Shown here: positions 1 through 8,458 of the stretch, one piece after another
Numbering within the stretch: the first letter of the stretch is position 1
How the letters are laid out: each line of letters starts with the position of its first letter
NCBI GenBank assembly: GCA_910577955.1
Contig: CAJTNC010000004.1
Location: forward strand, 62,001 to 126,000
DNA from: an uncultured Lachnospiraceae bacterium
GTDB taxonomy: Bacteria; Bacillota; Clostridia; Lachnospirales; Lachnospiraceae
DNA length: 64,000 bases
Reading direction: 5' to 3'
Program-made: the position numbers and the translations under genes
The notes under the pieces: model-generated
Told to the model about the DNA's origin: nothing
The model's input: only the letters and a program-made list of their open reading frames with translations
Database searches by the model: none

Positions 1-1
1 G

Positions 2-940
2 CGGCTTGCGGGAAAGTCTTTCGGTTCCACAAAGTCCGGTATTGCGCCGTTTTATTCAGATAAATATGCGAAGATCGGCATTCAGGTGAGCGATCTGTTC
101 GATGAGAAACTGCTGTTGGAAAAATTGCAGAAAGTCTGCGAACTCAAGAATGTGATGTTGGAGCATTTGTATCACAAACCGCTTTTGAAGGCCGAAGAAC
201 TGCTTGTCACACTGCGGGAATACAAGAGGATGGTGGAACCTTATGTGTGCGATGTATCTTTGTACCTGCACAAGGCGCTGAAAGAGGGAAAGACCATACT
301 GTTGGAAGGACAGTTGGGGACTTTAAAAGATACGGATCACGGCATTTATCCCATGGTCACAAGTTCCTCCACGCTGGCGGCTTACGGCGCTATAGGCGCA
401 GGGATCCCGCCCTATGAGATCAAACAGATCGTGACGGTATGTAAGGCTTATTCTTCAGCGGTAGGTGCCGGAGCTTTTGTTTCCGAGATATTTGGGGAGG
501 AAGCGGATGAACTGAGACGCCGGGGCGGCGATGGAGGAGAGTATGGCGCTACCACGGGGCGTCCCCGCCGGATGGGCTGGTTTGACTGCGTGGCATCCAA
601 ATACGGCTGCCGTCTGCAGGGAACGACGGATGTGGCTTTTACGGTACTCGATGTGTTAGGGTATCTGGACGAGATCCCGGTCTGCGTAGGCTATGAGATC
701 GACGGTGAAGTGACTACTGATTTCCCGGTGACTTATAAATTGGAGCGGGCGAAGCCTGTGCTGCAGACACTGCCCGGCTGGAAGAGCGATATCAGGGGGA
801 TCAGAAAGTATGAGGACCTGCCTGAGAACTGCAGAAATTACATTGAGTTTATTGAGAGGCAGATCAAGTATCCGATCACTATGGTCAGCAACGGGCCGGG
901 CAGAGAGGATATCATCTACAGGGAGAGTTCTTTGAAATGA
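2..940 (+). CDS. purA: Adenylosuccinate synthetase, 5' end outside window
   Basis: Cytosolic enzyme that joins IMP and aspartate with GTP, the first committed step from IMP to AMP. Codons read openly from base 2. The N-terminal part with the GTP loop lies before the window, so about 312 residues of a family length near 430 are visible. Family blocks seen are EGQLGTLKDTDHGIYP, AYSSAVGAGAF and ATTGRPRRMGWFD, the last matching the PurA signature GATTGRxRRxGWxD. The stop overlaps the start of the HAD gene by four bases (ATGA), so the two are probably translationally coupled. Other purine genes (purE, M, N, D) lie about 40 kb away. The family call is secure; only the start is unknown. Confidence 0.97.
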   Translation, partial: RLAGKSFGSTKSGIAPFYSDKYAKIGIQVSDLFDEKLLLEKLQKVCELKNVMLEHLYHKPLLKAEELLVTLREYKRMVEPYVCDVSLYLHKALKEGKTILLEGQLGTLKDTDHGIYPMVTSSSTLAAYGAIGAGIPPYEIKQIVTVCKAYSSAVGAGAFVSEIFGEEADELRRRGGDGGEYGATTGRPRRMGWFDCVASKYGCRLQGTTDVAFTVLDVLGYLDEIPVCVGYEIDGEVTTDFPVTYKLERAKPVLQTLPGWKSDIRGIRKYEDLPENCRNYIEFIERQIKYPITMVSNGPGREDIIYRESSLK

Positions 941-1563
941 TAAAAAATATTATATTTGATATTGGCAACGTGCTCGCCGGTTTTACATGGAGGGATTTTT
1001 TTGCAGGTTTTGGCTACGGTGAGGAGACGATAGAAAGACTGGCGGCGGCCACTGTGAAAGATCCGATGTGGAATGAGATAGACAGAGGAGCGTGGAGCGA
1101 TAAAGAGCTGTTGGAAGGCTTTATCCGAAACGATCCGCCTCTGGAGAAGGAACTGGGCAGAGTCTTCGAGAATATTCATGGCATAGTGGTGAAATACGAC
1201 TATGCGATTCCGTGGGTTCTGAGTTTGAAAGAAGCGGGATACCGCTGTTATTATCTGTCTAACTTCAGCCGCAAGGCTCATGCGGAATGCGCCGATGCGC
1301 TGGATTTTTTGAAGTATATGGACGGCGGGATTTTGTCTTATCAGGATAAATTGATCAAACCGGATCCAAAGATTTATGAACTGCTGTTGGATAGATTCGA
1401 TCTTCGGGCGGAGGAGTGCGTTTTTATGGACGATACGAAGAAGAACCTTTTGCCGGCGGAACAATTAGGGATCCATACGATCCTGTTTCTGGACAGGGAA
1501 CAGGCAGTTACGGAACTTAAAAAACTGGGCGTGCAGGCGCAGATATCAGGCCGGCGCGGCTAG
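937..1563 (+). CDS. HAD-superfamily phosphatase (YihX-like)
   Basis: Predicted small-molecule phosphatase of the haloacid dehalogenase superfamily, 208 residues. HAD motifs appear in order: motif I FDIGNVL with the nucleophile Asp8, motif II YLSNFS, the motif III lysine in IKPDPKIYE, and motif IV FMDDTKKN. Gly replaces the second Asp of motif I, as in the YihX and epoxide-hydrolase-like branch (FDLGNV). In YihX-type members that branch dephosphorylates sugar phosphates such as glucose 1-phosphate. The start overlaps the purA stop. The substrate cannot be read from the sequence, and the link to purine synthesis is only positional. Confidence 0.88.
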   Translation: MIKNIIFDIGNVLAGFTWRDFFAGFGYGEETIERLAAATVKDPMWNEIDRGAWSDKELLEGFIRNDPPLEKELGRVFENIHGIVVKYDYAIPWVLSLKEAGYRCYYLSNFSRKAHAECADALDFLKYMDGGILSYQDKLIKPDPKIYELLLDRFDLRAEECVFMDDTKKNLLPAEQLGIHTILFLDREQAVTELKKLGVQAQISGRRG

Positions 1564-1623
1564 AAGCGAGAGATGAGAGTAAGTAAAAAATAAAAATAAG
1601 TTAAAAATAAGGAGTGAAACGAT

Positions 1624-2130
1624 ATGGCTTTATTAAAAAAATGGCGGGATATGGCGTATTCAGAGACTGCGAATAGGGGAGACCTGCAGAGATTATGGAA
1701 TCAGTATTTCGAGGATGAGAGAGGCATTTATGCTGAACTTTTGAAAAGCCCCGACGAAGTGGTGACGGGAACTGTAAAGGAACTTGCGGAAAAATATGAT
1801 GTGACGATCATGACCATGACGGGATTTCTGGATGGTATCAACGACAGCCTGAAAGAGCAAAATCCCATCGAAGAGATGGAGGAGGATACGGTCGTCAATC
1901 TCGGTTTTGAGAAGGAACTGCTCTACAAGAACATGGTGGCGGCAGGCGCTGATTGGCTTTACAATCTGGAGGAGTGGGAGCCCATCTTTGATGAGAACAG
2001 GAGAAAAGAGCTCTACAAGGAGCAGAAATCATCCATGACCGTGGTAAAAGGTGAGAAAATTTATCCCAACGATCCCTGTCCCTGCGGCAGTGGTAAGAAA
2101 TACAAAAAGTGCTGTGGAAAAGGGAAATAA
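1624..2130 (+). CDS. SEC-C motif protein
   Basis: A 168-residue protein of unknown role. The first about 145 residues are mostly alpha-helical and charged. The last 20 form a SEC-C zinc-binding motif, CPCGSGKKYKKCC, as at the C-terminus of SecA and in many small stand-alone proteins. A good ribosome site (AAGGAGTGAAACGAT) precedes the ATG. The next gene follows after 18 bases in the same direction, so they are likely co-transcribed. SEC-C motifs bind zinc and often mediate protein or ribosome contacts, but no specific function is claimed. Confidence 0.8.
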   Translation: MALLKKWRDMAYSETANRGDLQRLWNQYFEDERGIYAELLKSPDEVVTGTVKELAEKYDVTIMTMTGFLDGINDSLKEQNPIEEMEEDTVVNLGFEKELLYKNMVAAGADWLYNLEEWEPIFDENRRKELYKEQKSSMTVVKGEKIYPNDPCPCGSGKKYKKCCGKGK

Positions 2131-2148
2131 AGAAAAAGGGGAGAAACT

Positions 2149-2787
2149 ATGCCGGAATTAGGAAAAAAGGAGCAGCTTGTTTTTGAGATCACACAGCTTG
2201 AGTGGGATATGTTCCAGCATGTGTACAATACGGGGGGCAGAGCATCCTGTCAGGATAATCCGGACACTTTTTTTAAGATGCGCATGAGCCAGTGGTTAGC
2301 TTATTCCGAGGAAGTATTAGAAAGCTATAGAGATGACTGTGTGAAAGCGATAGAGAACGGAGATAATCTGCTGTGGCAAAAGTATGCCCGCATGATGGAA
2401 ACGACTTATCCGGAGGAATACGAGAATGTAAAGCAGTACCTGCCGGAAATCTCTGAGGAGAGCATGGAAAAGATCGAGGAGATCGTCAAGATCCATTTGG
2501 GGTGGGATGCCTTTATGGCGGAGCATTATCCCAATATCAGAAAGCGCGGCAGAGCGGCTACCACAGGGGAAGATAATGTGGCGGCCGGTTCTTCTATGGA
2601 GAGTTATCTGCGCTGCGAACTGATGTCCTATTCGGAGAGAACGAGAGAATTGATCTACCGGGAGACGAAAGCGGCCTTCGCAGCAGGGGAGAATACCCTG
2701 CAGGACATCATAGCCAATGAGACAAGATTTTACGGCTATGAGACATTGGAGGAGGCGGAGAAAAAGCACGGGGAGATAAAAATCTGA
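2149..2787 (+). CDS. DUF4125-like protein
   Basis: A 212-residue soluble, acidic protein without signal peptide or membrane segment. It resembles the DUF4125 family of Firmicutes from recall: an N-terminal helix with conserved aromatic residues, a DNPDTFFKMRMSQW block near residues 37-50, then a long helical body. It is probably cotranscribed with the SEC-C gene upstream (AAGGGGAG ribosome site). Its end lies only 8 bases from the convergent DUF6320-like gene, with no obvious terminator between. The function is unknown, and the family name is held with moderate confidence. Confidence 0.65.
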   Translation: MPELGKKEQLVFEITQLEWDMFQHVYNTGGRASCQDNPDTFFKMRMSQWLAYSEEVLESYRDDCVKAIENGDNLLWQKYARMMETTYPEEYENVKQYLPEISEESMEKIEEIVKIHLGWDAFMAEHYPNIRKRGRAATTGEDNVAAGSSMESYLRCELMSYSERTRELIYRETKAAFAAGENTLQDIIANETRFYGYETLEEAEKKHGEIKI

Positions 2788-2795
2788 GTGATATC

Positions 2796-3500
2796 TTAAA
2801 AGTGCAGTCTCCGTCTCGCTTCCTCCCTCACTCTGGGCAGCAGCAGGATCGTGACGATAGCTATGATGAACACAATACATACGGTGAGCACAATGGCCGA
2901 CCAAGTAATGCGCAGCGGATCCTCCAGAAAATTTCTGCACAACAGTTCAATACCGATGCAGGATAGTGAGACTAAAGAGAGGATATAAAGGGTTACAGCA
3001 AAGAAAGAATGATTCACTTTCAGGATAAACAGCATAAGAATCTCCAGTAAAACCGTGAACATGGCTGCGATCGGGAGTCCCAGATAAAAAAGCCAGTCCG
3101 TAGAACCGGTCAAACGGGAGATCAGGTACAGATAGAAGGAGACCGCCATTCCGTCAAACAGGACGGCAAGATAAGGCGAAAGTTTCTGATAAAAGATAAA
3201 GGGGACACAGATCACCCAGATAACGACGCAAAAACCGATCACAAGTAAGGACCACGGAACTCTCGGAAAAACCAGCCAGTTCAAAGTGCCGCAGGTAATA
3301 CTGATCGTGAGAAGCAGGACGCTGACAAAAATGGCAGCGTCTTTTTTGCGGGCAGGTTCCACCTTTCCTTTTTTGGAAGGATAGGGTGATGTGGCTTCAA
3401 AATAGGGGATATTATTCGGATCAAGCACCGGAGTATTGCAAAGGGGGCACTTCTTTAAGGAAGCATCCAGTTCTACTCCGCAGTGTACACAATATGACAT
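2796..3500 (-). CDS. Zinc-ribbon polytopic membrane protein (DUF6320-like)
   Basis: A 234-residue integral membrane protein. Residues 1-25 form a zinc ribbon with two CxxC knuckles (CVHC and CPLC). From about residue 52 onward there are six hydrophobic helices, ending in a short basic tail. This layout fits DUF6320 proteins from recall. It lies 16 bases downstream of the acyltransferase gene on the same strand, so the two are probably one operon, and an HSL-type esterase diverges from them. A ribosome site (AAAGG) precedes the ATG. The function is unknown; the neighbourhood suggests a role in an acyl-transfer or ester-cleaving process at the membrane. Confidence 0.72.
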   Translation of the reverse strand: MSYCVHCGVELDASLKKCPLCNTPVLDPNNIPYFEATSPYPSKKGKVEPARKKDAAIFVSVLLLTISITCGTLNWLVFPRVPWSLLVIGFCVVIWVICVPFIFYQKLSPYLAVLFDGMAVSFYLYLISRLTGSTDWLFYLGLPIAAMFTVLLEILMLFILKVNHSFFAVTLYILSLVSLSCIGIELLCRNFLEDPLRITWSAIVLTVCIVFIIAIVTILLLPRVREEARRRLHF

Positions 3501-3516
3501 ATCAATACGACCTTTC

Positions 3517-4836
3517 TTATAAATTGGAGGGAGAAGGAGCCTCCCGATTGCTTTCTACCGTTACGTGAATGCCGTCCTGCACCAGTTTCCGAAAAAAGTA
3601 TCGTTCCACATCGGCTTCCTTGATACTGCTGGCAAAACCGATCGTCAAAGTATCCTGAAAACTGATGATGGCGCAGTTGGTCCTGCTGGAAAAAGGCTGT
3701 CCCATACAGATGTCAAAACGATCCAGATAGGGAGCCATATCTTCCGGAACTTTAAGAACCCCCATATTTGTCAGTCCGGCGGAAGAATTTTTATCCTGCA
3801 CTCTTGTATAAAAAGACCTGACCACAAAGTCCTTTAAAAACAGGGGGACGATTCGGATAAAGGGATTGCGCTGAGTGGCGGCGTTGGTAGTGATGTCTCC
3901 GCGCAGGAATTTTTCGTTGATATAATACTGCATATAGTTGTGGACATGCAGGACTATCTCTTCAAAGCTGTAGGTTCCGAGTCTCGGATCCACGGAAGGA
4001 TAGATCATAGTAATAAAATTCCGCAGCGTTTTGGAAGGAAAAAATCTGCGCAGGTTTACCGGCATGGCAATCCTGACCGGCAGGAGTCTCCAGGGATTCT
4101 CACTTTCCTGTTTTTGCAGCAGAGCATAGAGCAGTACGGCATTCAGATATTCTGTGATTGTCACGTTATACCGGCCGGCCGCTTTTTTGACTTCGGATGC
4201 AGAGAGGATTCCGTTTATGATATTCAGCGTGTAAAAGGGCTCTTTGGTTCCCCGCACTCTGTAAGTCTTTTCGCTGGGGCGGGGCGGGCGCACTCTGGCG
4301 TTAGAGTAGCGCATGTAGGCATCCTCAAGCTCTTCCGGTTCCGGCGCCTCGTTTATGTCCAACACAAAACCGCCGCAGGAGATAGACGCCCCAAGCAGTC
4401 TTAAATATTGTGCGGTGATCGTCTGCAAAACATACATGCCGCCTGTGCCGTCGCCGAGGGAATGGTGGGCTTCTAAAGAGATCCTGCACCCATAATAGTA
4501 GACGCGTAAAAGATAACGGTTGTTTTGTTTAAATGGCATAGGCATACAGGGGTTTTTGATATCCCGCTGCACAAAAGGCCCGGGTCTGTTGTTGGGTTCC
4601 AGATAGCGCCAAAACAGTCCCTTTCTGATGGCTGATTTGTAGGTAGGGAAGCGAGGGAGAACCATATCCACCGCTTTTTGCAGAATATCCGGTTTTACAG
4701 GCTCCTTTAAAAGGACGGAAAGTCTGTACACGGAAGAAAAGTCCCGCCGCTGCAGCGTGGGATAGACAATCGCCGATAAATCCAGTTTATACCATGTGTC
4801 TCGCACAGGAAGTTTTGTTTTGTCTGTCTTCTTCAT
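3517..4836 (-). CDS. Condensation-fold / alcohol acetyltransferase-like acyltransferase
   Basis: A 439-residue predicted acyltransferase of the CoA-dependent acyltransferase superfamily, which includes alcohol acetyltransferases, PapA-type enzymes and NRPS condensation domains. The active-site motif HHSLGDGTG near residues 132-140 matches HHxxxDG, whose second His is the general base. Length and the two-lobed layout fit a stand-alone enzyme, with no carrier-protein domain attached. It sits upstream of the DUF6320-like gene on the same strand and is divergent from an esterase. No Shine-Dalgarno site is visible before the ATG. A good minus-strand -10 (TATACT) sits only about 12 bases upstream, so the transcript may be almost leaderless. 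The acyl donor and acceptor cannot be inferred. Confidence 0.78.
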   Translation of the reverse strand: MKKTDKTKLPVRDTWYKLDLSAIVYPTLQRRDFSSVYRLSVLLKEPVKPDILQKAVDMVLPRFPTYKSAIRKGLFWRYLEPNNRPGPFVQRDIKNPCMPMPFKQNNRYLLRVYYYGCRISLEAHHSLGDGTGGMYVLQTITAQYLRLLGASISCGGFVLDINEAPEPEELEDAYMRYSNARVRPPRPSEKTYRVRGTKEPFYTLNIINGILSASEVKKAAGRYNVTITEYLNAVLLYALLQKQESENPWRLLPVRIAMPVNLRRFFPSKTLRNFITMIYPSVDPRLGTYSFEEIVLHVHNYMQYYINEKFLRGDITTNAATQRNPFIRIVPLFLKDFVVRSFYTRVQDKNSSAGLTNMGVLKVPEDMAPYLDRFDICMGQPFSSRTNCAIISFQDTLTIGFASSIKEADVERYFFRKLVQDGIHVTVESNREAPSPSNL

Positions 4837-4847
4837 AATTATAAAAT

Positions 4848-4877
4848 AGTATACTCCAAAACAGGAGCAGTTAGCAA
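4848..4877 (-). promoter_or_regulatory. Predicted promoter of the acyltransferase operon
   Basis: On the minus strand, TTGCTA, an 18-base spacer and TATACT. The -10 ends 11 bases before the ATG, leaving a 5' leader of only about five bases and no room for a ribosome site. Confidence 0.5.
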
Positions 4878-4921
4878 TACGAAATTTTTTTTGGAAATTT
4901 TTTAAAATATGTCAAAAGCTA

Positions 4922-4950
4922 TTGAAATTAGTAAGAAAATCATACATACT
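4922..4950 (+). promoter_or_regulatory. Predicted promoter of the esterase gene
   Basis: TTGAAA, a 17-base spacer and CATACT, about 60 bases before the esterase ATG. It sits in the AT-rich divergent region shared with the acyltransferase gene. Supported by consensus match only. Confidence 0.45.
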
Positions 4951-5011
4951 AACATATGGTAGAAGAAAAATAAACAATAACATGCGTTACGAATAGAATG
5001 GAAAGAGCGGT

Positions 5012-5917
5012 ATGGCGGTCAGTAAAAAAAATCAGGGGCTGTTAAATCTTGTAAAAAGAGTACACGGCGTTGTAGAAAATGTTGACATAGAAAAACACAG
5101 GCAGTCTCAGGATCAGATTGGCGCGCTGTTCGGACAAAACAGGGCGATTTTGATCAGAGAATTGGATATCAGCGGTATGTATGGCGAGTGGCTGTGTGTG
5201 AACAGGGCGCATATGAAAAAGTATGTGCTTTTGTATTGCCACGGGGGCGGATACTCCACCGGCAGCAGCCTTTACGGCAGGACGCTGACGACGAGGCTGG
5301 CGTCCTCCACGTCTATGGATGTGCTCAGTTTTGATTACAGGCTGGCTCCGGAACACCCGTATCCGGCGGCCATTGAGGATGCGCTGAAGGCTTGGGATCA
5401 TCTGATGATGTTCGGTTATGGGGCCAGAGATGTGATTTTAGTGGGGGACTCCGCAGGGGGAAATCTGGCGTTAGCGCTCTGCCATCAGCTCAAAAAAGCG
5501 GGTAGACTTTTACCCAGAGGGATCGTGCTGCTTTCGCCGTGGACGGATATGACATCCTCGGGAAAGTCTCACCGGACGAAGGAAGGTGCGGATCCGGTTC
5601 TGAGTGCGGCGTATCTGGCGGAAGCGATAGAGAATTATCTCGGGAAAGACTGCGATGATGCAATGCTCCAAGATCCGACGGTCTCTCCTATATTCGGAGA
5701 TTTTGAAGGATTTCCGCCGACCTACATTCAGGTGGGGGATCAGGAGATTTTGCTGAGCGACAGCGAGCTTTTGTACAAGAAGATGCGTCAGTCCGGCGTG
5801 AATGTAACGTTGGATGTTTTTAAGGATATGTGGCATGTGTTCCAGATGTCGCCCTTTAAGACGGCGGCGGAGGCGATGGATAAAAACGCCGAGTTTATTT
5901 TCAGTATTTGCAGATAA
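5012..5917 (+). CDS. Alpha/beta hydrolase, hormone-sensitive-lipase-type esterase
   Basis: A 301-residue cytosolic carboxylesterase of the HSL (bacterial family IV) group. It shows the oxyanion-hole motif CHGGGY near residue 76, the family block DYRLAPEHPYPAA, and the nucleophile elbow GDSAGG near residue 145. The acid should be the Asp in the DPVLSAAYL or VGDQEILL region, and the His is in DMWHVF near residue 273. It is divergent from an acyltransferase and a zinc-ribbon membrane protein. The three may make and break the same ester, which is inference. There is no signal peptide. Confidence 0.88.
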   Translation: MAVSKKNQGLLNLVKRVHGVVENVDIEKHRQSQDQIGALFGQNRAILIRELDISGMYGEWLCVNRAHMKKYVLLYCHGGGYSTGSSLYGRTLTTRLASSTSMDVLSFDYRLAPEHPYPAAIEDALKAWDHLMMFGYGARDVILVGDSAGGNLALALCHQLKKAGRLLPRGIVLLSPWTDMTSSGKSHRTKEGADPVLSAAYLAEAIENYLGKDCDDAMLQDPTVSPIFGDFEGFPPTYIQVGDQEILLSDSELLYKKMRQSGVNVTLDVFKDMWHVFQMSPFKTAAEAMDKNAEFIFSICR

Positions 5918-5974
5918 GTATAGCGGATAAAGCGTTAAGGCGGTATGTGACAGAAAAGAGGTTGCTTATTATTT

Positions 5975-7003
5975 ATGGAAATGGAATTTAAAAGGAAGCT
6001 CCCGACTCCTTTGGAGATCAAGGAGCAGTTTCCCCTGTCGGCAGAGATTGAACGTTTGAAGGTACAGAGGGATCAGAGTTTAAAAGATATTTTTGAGGGA
6101 AAGGATGGCAGGCTTATTTTGCTCATCGGCCCCTGTTCAGCGGATAATGAGGATGCGGTTTTAGATTATCTCGACAGGCTGCGGAAGGCAGCGGAAAGGG
6201 TGGCGGATAAGCTTTTTATCGTGCCCAGAATTTACACGAACAAGCCGCGGACCATAGGAGCGGGCTACAAGGGAATGCTGCATCAGCCGGATCCGGAGCA
6301 GGGGACGGATATGTTAAAAGGCATCATCGCCATCAGAGAACTGCATACAAGGGCGGCGAGAGAAACAGGTTTTACCTGTGCGGATGAGATGCTTTATCCG
6401 GAGAACCATCGTTATCTGTCGGATCTTTTGGCCTATGTTGCGGTGGGAGCGCGCTCCGTTGAGGATCAGCAGCATAGACTGACAGCCAGCGGACTTGGGA
6501 TTCCGGCCGGAATGAAAAACCCTACCGGCGGTGATCTGACAGTTATGATGAACTCGATCATCGCGGCCCAGAGCGGCCACACTTTTCTCTACAGAGGCTG
6601 GGAAGTACAGACCAAGGGGAATCCTTATGCCCATGGGATTCTGCGCGGTTATGTGGATAAATTCGGCAGGAATATGCCCAATTATCATTACGAGGATCTG
6701 CGGCATGTTCTGGAACTATACCATGAGAGGGAGTTTGAAAATCCGGCGGTGATCGTAGACACGAACCATTCAAATTCCGGCAAAGAATACATAGAACAGA
6801 TCCGTATCAGCAAGGACGTGGTTCATAGCTGCCGTATGTCGGGGGACATCAGGCGGTTAGTAAAAGGACTCATGATAGAGAGTTATATTGAGGACGGGGC
6901 CCAGAAGATCGGTTCGCATTGCTATGGAAAATCGATCACGGATCCCTGTCTCGGATGGGATAAAACGCAACGGCTGATCTGTGAATTGGCGGAAGCGTGG
7001 TGA
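5975..7003 (+). CDS. 3-deoxy-7-phosphoheptulonate (DAHP) synthase, class I
   Basis: First enzyme of the shikimate pathway: condenses phosphoenolpyruvate and erythrose 4-phosphate to DAHP. The 342-residue length and AroF/G/H-type (class I alpha) motifs are clear: LIGPCSADNEDA with the metal-binding Cys, PRIYTNKPRTIGAGYKG, GARSVEDQQHR, GMKNPTGGDL and VDTNHSNSGK. Feedback specificity (Phe, Tyr or Trp) cannot be assigned. It stands alone, with other aro genes absent from the window, between the esterase and the MBOAT gene. The ribosome site AGAGG lies rather far (14 bases) from the ATG. Confidence 0.95.
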   Translation: MEMEFKRKLPTPLEIKEQFPLSAEIERLKVQRDQSLKDIFEGKDGRLILLIGPCSADNEDAVLDYLDRLRKAAERVADKLFIVPRIYTNKPRTIGAGYKGMLHQPDPEQGTDMLKGIIAIRELHTRAARETGFTCADEMLYPENHRYLSDLLAYVAVGARSVEDQQHRLTASGLGIPAGMKNPTGGDLTVMMNSIIAAQSGHTFLYRGWEVQTKGNPYAHGILRGYVDKFGRNMPNYHYEDLRHVLELYHEREFENPAVIVDTNHSNSGKEYIEQIRISKDVVHSCRMSGDIRRLVKGLMIESYIEDGAQKIGSHCYGKSITDPCLGWDKTQRLICELAEAW

Positions 7004-7034
7004 GAGATGACGGCTAAAGAGGAGCGAAGAGGAA

Positions 7035-8444
7035 ATGGTATTTAGCAGTTTAGAGTTTATATTCCTGTTTCTGCCCTTGTTTCTACTGATATATTACCTG
7101 CTGCCGCTGCGGGGAAAGAACGGATTCCTGTTTTTGGGCAGTCTGGTTTTTTACGGTTTCGGGATAGAATGGAATTTATATTATATGGGGCTCATCATTA
7201 TCTCGGTGTTGCTTAATTTTCTGGCGGCGAAGGGGATAGAGCATTACAGGAGAAAAAATAGAATACGAAACGGTGAGGAAAACGCGGAACATAAAAGTGC
7301 GGGCGAGAAGACGATGTTGATTCTGGGGCTGTGCTATGATTTCGGCGTATTGCTGTTCTTCAAATACGCAGGATTTTTTATGGAGAATCTCATCCTGCCC
7401 GTAGGCATCAGTTTTTACACCTTCCAGATCACTTCGTATCTGGTCGACGTGTACAGGCGCAGGACGAGGGCGGAACAGGATATGGTGCGTCTGGGAGGCT
7501 ATCTCACTATGTTTCCGCAGTTGATAGCCGGTCCTATCGTAACCTACAGCGAGGTGCACAAGCAGTTCAGGCGCAGAAGGATCACACTTATCGGCTGTAA
7601 TCACGGCGTGCAGTTTTTTACGCTGGGACTGGGCTTCAAGGTTCTCTTGGCCAATCAGCTCGGAAATCTGTGGGAGGATATTCAGACCATCGGTTTTGAG
7701 AGTATATCAACGCCGCTTGCATGGCTTGGGATCGTTGCTTACAGCTTGCAGATATATTTTGATTTTTACGGATATTCTCTGATGGCGGTGGGGCTTGGAA
7801 AACTTTTGGGATTTCGGATTCCCGACAACTTTAGGCAGCCGTATATGTCCCTTTCCATGACGGAATTCTGGCGGCGCTGGCACATCACGCTGGGGCGTTG
7901 GTTCAGAGAGTATGTTTACATTCCTTTGGGAGGCAACAGAAAAGGAAAAGTCAGAAGGTTTTTTAATCTGCTTATCGTCTGGCTTTTGACCGGACTGTGG
8001 CATGGGGCAAACTGGAATTTTATCTTCTGGGGACTCTTCCTGTTTGTCATCCTGACTGTGGAGAAAGCGGGGCTGCTGAAAGTGCTGGAGAGGTGGAAAG
8101 TTGTCGGACATCTCTATATGTGCATCCTCATTCCGGTGAGTTGGACATTGTTTGCGATCACAGACTTCTTTCAGTTAAAGGTTTATCTGTTGAAGCTGTT
8201 TCCCTTTTTTGCGGGAAGCGGCGGGCAGGCGGTCGTATTCGCAGGGGATTTTGAAAAGTATCTCGGCATGTATGGTGTCGGACTGACGGTTGGACTTGTC
8301 TGCTGTACCGGCTTTGTGGAGAAGATTTTTATCCGATGGCGGAATAAATTTTGGATGTCCTTTTTGCTGCTTTGCATTTTCGGGGCTTCAGTTTACTGTA
8401 TGTATAAAGGGTTGAATGATCCGTTTTTGTATTATAGATTTTAG
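7035..8444 (+). CDS. MBOAT-family O-acyltransferase (AlgI/DltB/PatA-like)
   Basis: A 469-residue polytopic membrane protein of the membrane-bound O-acyltransferase family. These proteins move acyl groups across the membrane onto extracytoplasmic polymers. It starts with the typical MVFSSLEFIFLFLP segment. The conserved core is TEFWRRWHITLGRWFREYVY near residue 280 and TGLWHGANWNF near residue 322, where the second His is the catalytic residue. About 10 or more hydrophobic segments are visible. The next gene, 14 bases downstream, encodes a membrane-anchored SGNH protein, the usual partner in AlgI/AlgJ and PatA/PatB pairs. The polymer acylated (peptidoglycan, teichoic acid or exopolysaccharide) is not shown by the sequence; the adjacent sigma/RsiV pair hints at envelope O-acetylation. 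Confidence 0.92.
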   Translation: MVFSSLEFIFLFLPLFLLIYYLLPLRGKNGFLFLGSLVFYGFGIEWNLYYMGLIIISVLLNFLAAKGIEHYRRKNRIRNGEENAEHKSAGEKTMLILGLCYDFGVLLFFKYAGFFMENLILPVGISFYTFQITSYLVDVYRRRTRAEQDMVRLGGYLTMFPQLIAGPIVTYSEVHKQFRRRRITLIGCNHGVQFFTLGLGFKVLLANQLGNLWEDIQTIGFESISTPLAWLGIVAYSLQIYFDFYGYSLMAVGLGKLLGFRIPDNFRQPYMSLSMTEFWRRWHITLGRWFREYVYIPLGGNRKGKVRRFFNLLIVWLLTGLWHGANWNFIFWGLFLFVILTVEKAGLLKVLERWKVVGHLYMCILIPVSWTLFAITDFFQLKVYLLKLFPFFAGSGGQAVVFAGDFEKYLGMYGVGLTVGLVCCTGFVEKIFIRWRNKFWMSFLLLCIFGASVYCMYKGLNDPFLYYRF

Positions 8445-8458
8445 AAGGAAAACATAAT

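Noticed and set aside
4761..4780. GCCGATAA string in the acyltransferase gene as a sigma-D promoter
   Set aside because: No TAAA at 15-16 bases upstream, and it lies inside a coding gene on the opposite strand.
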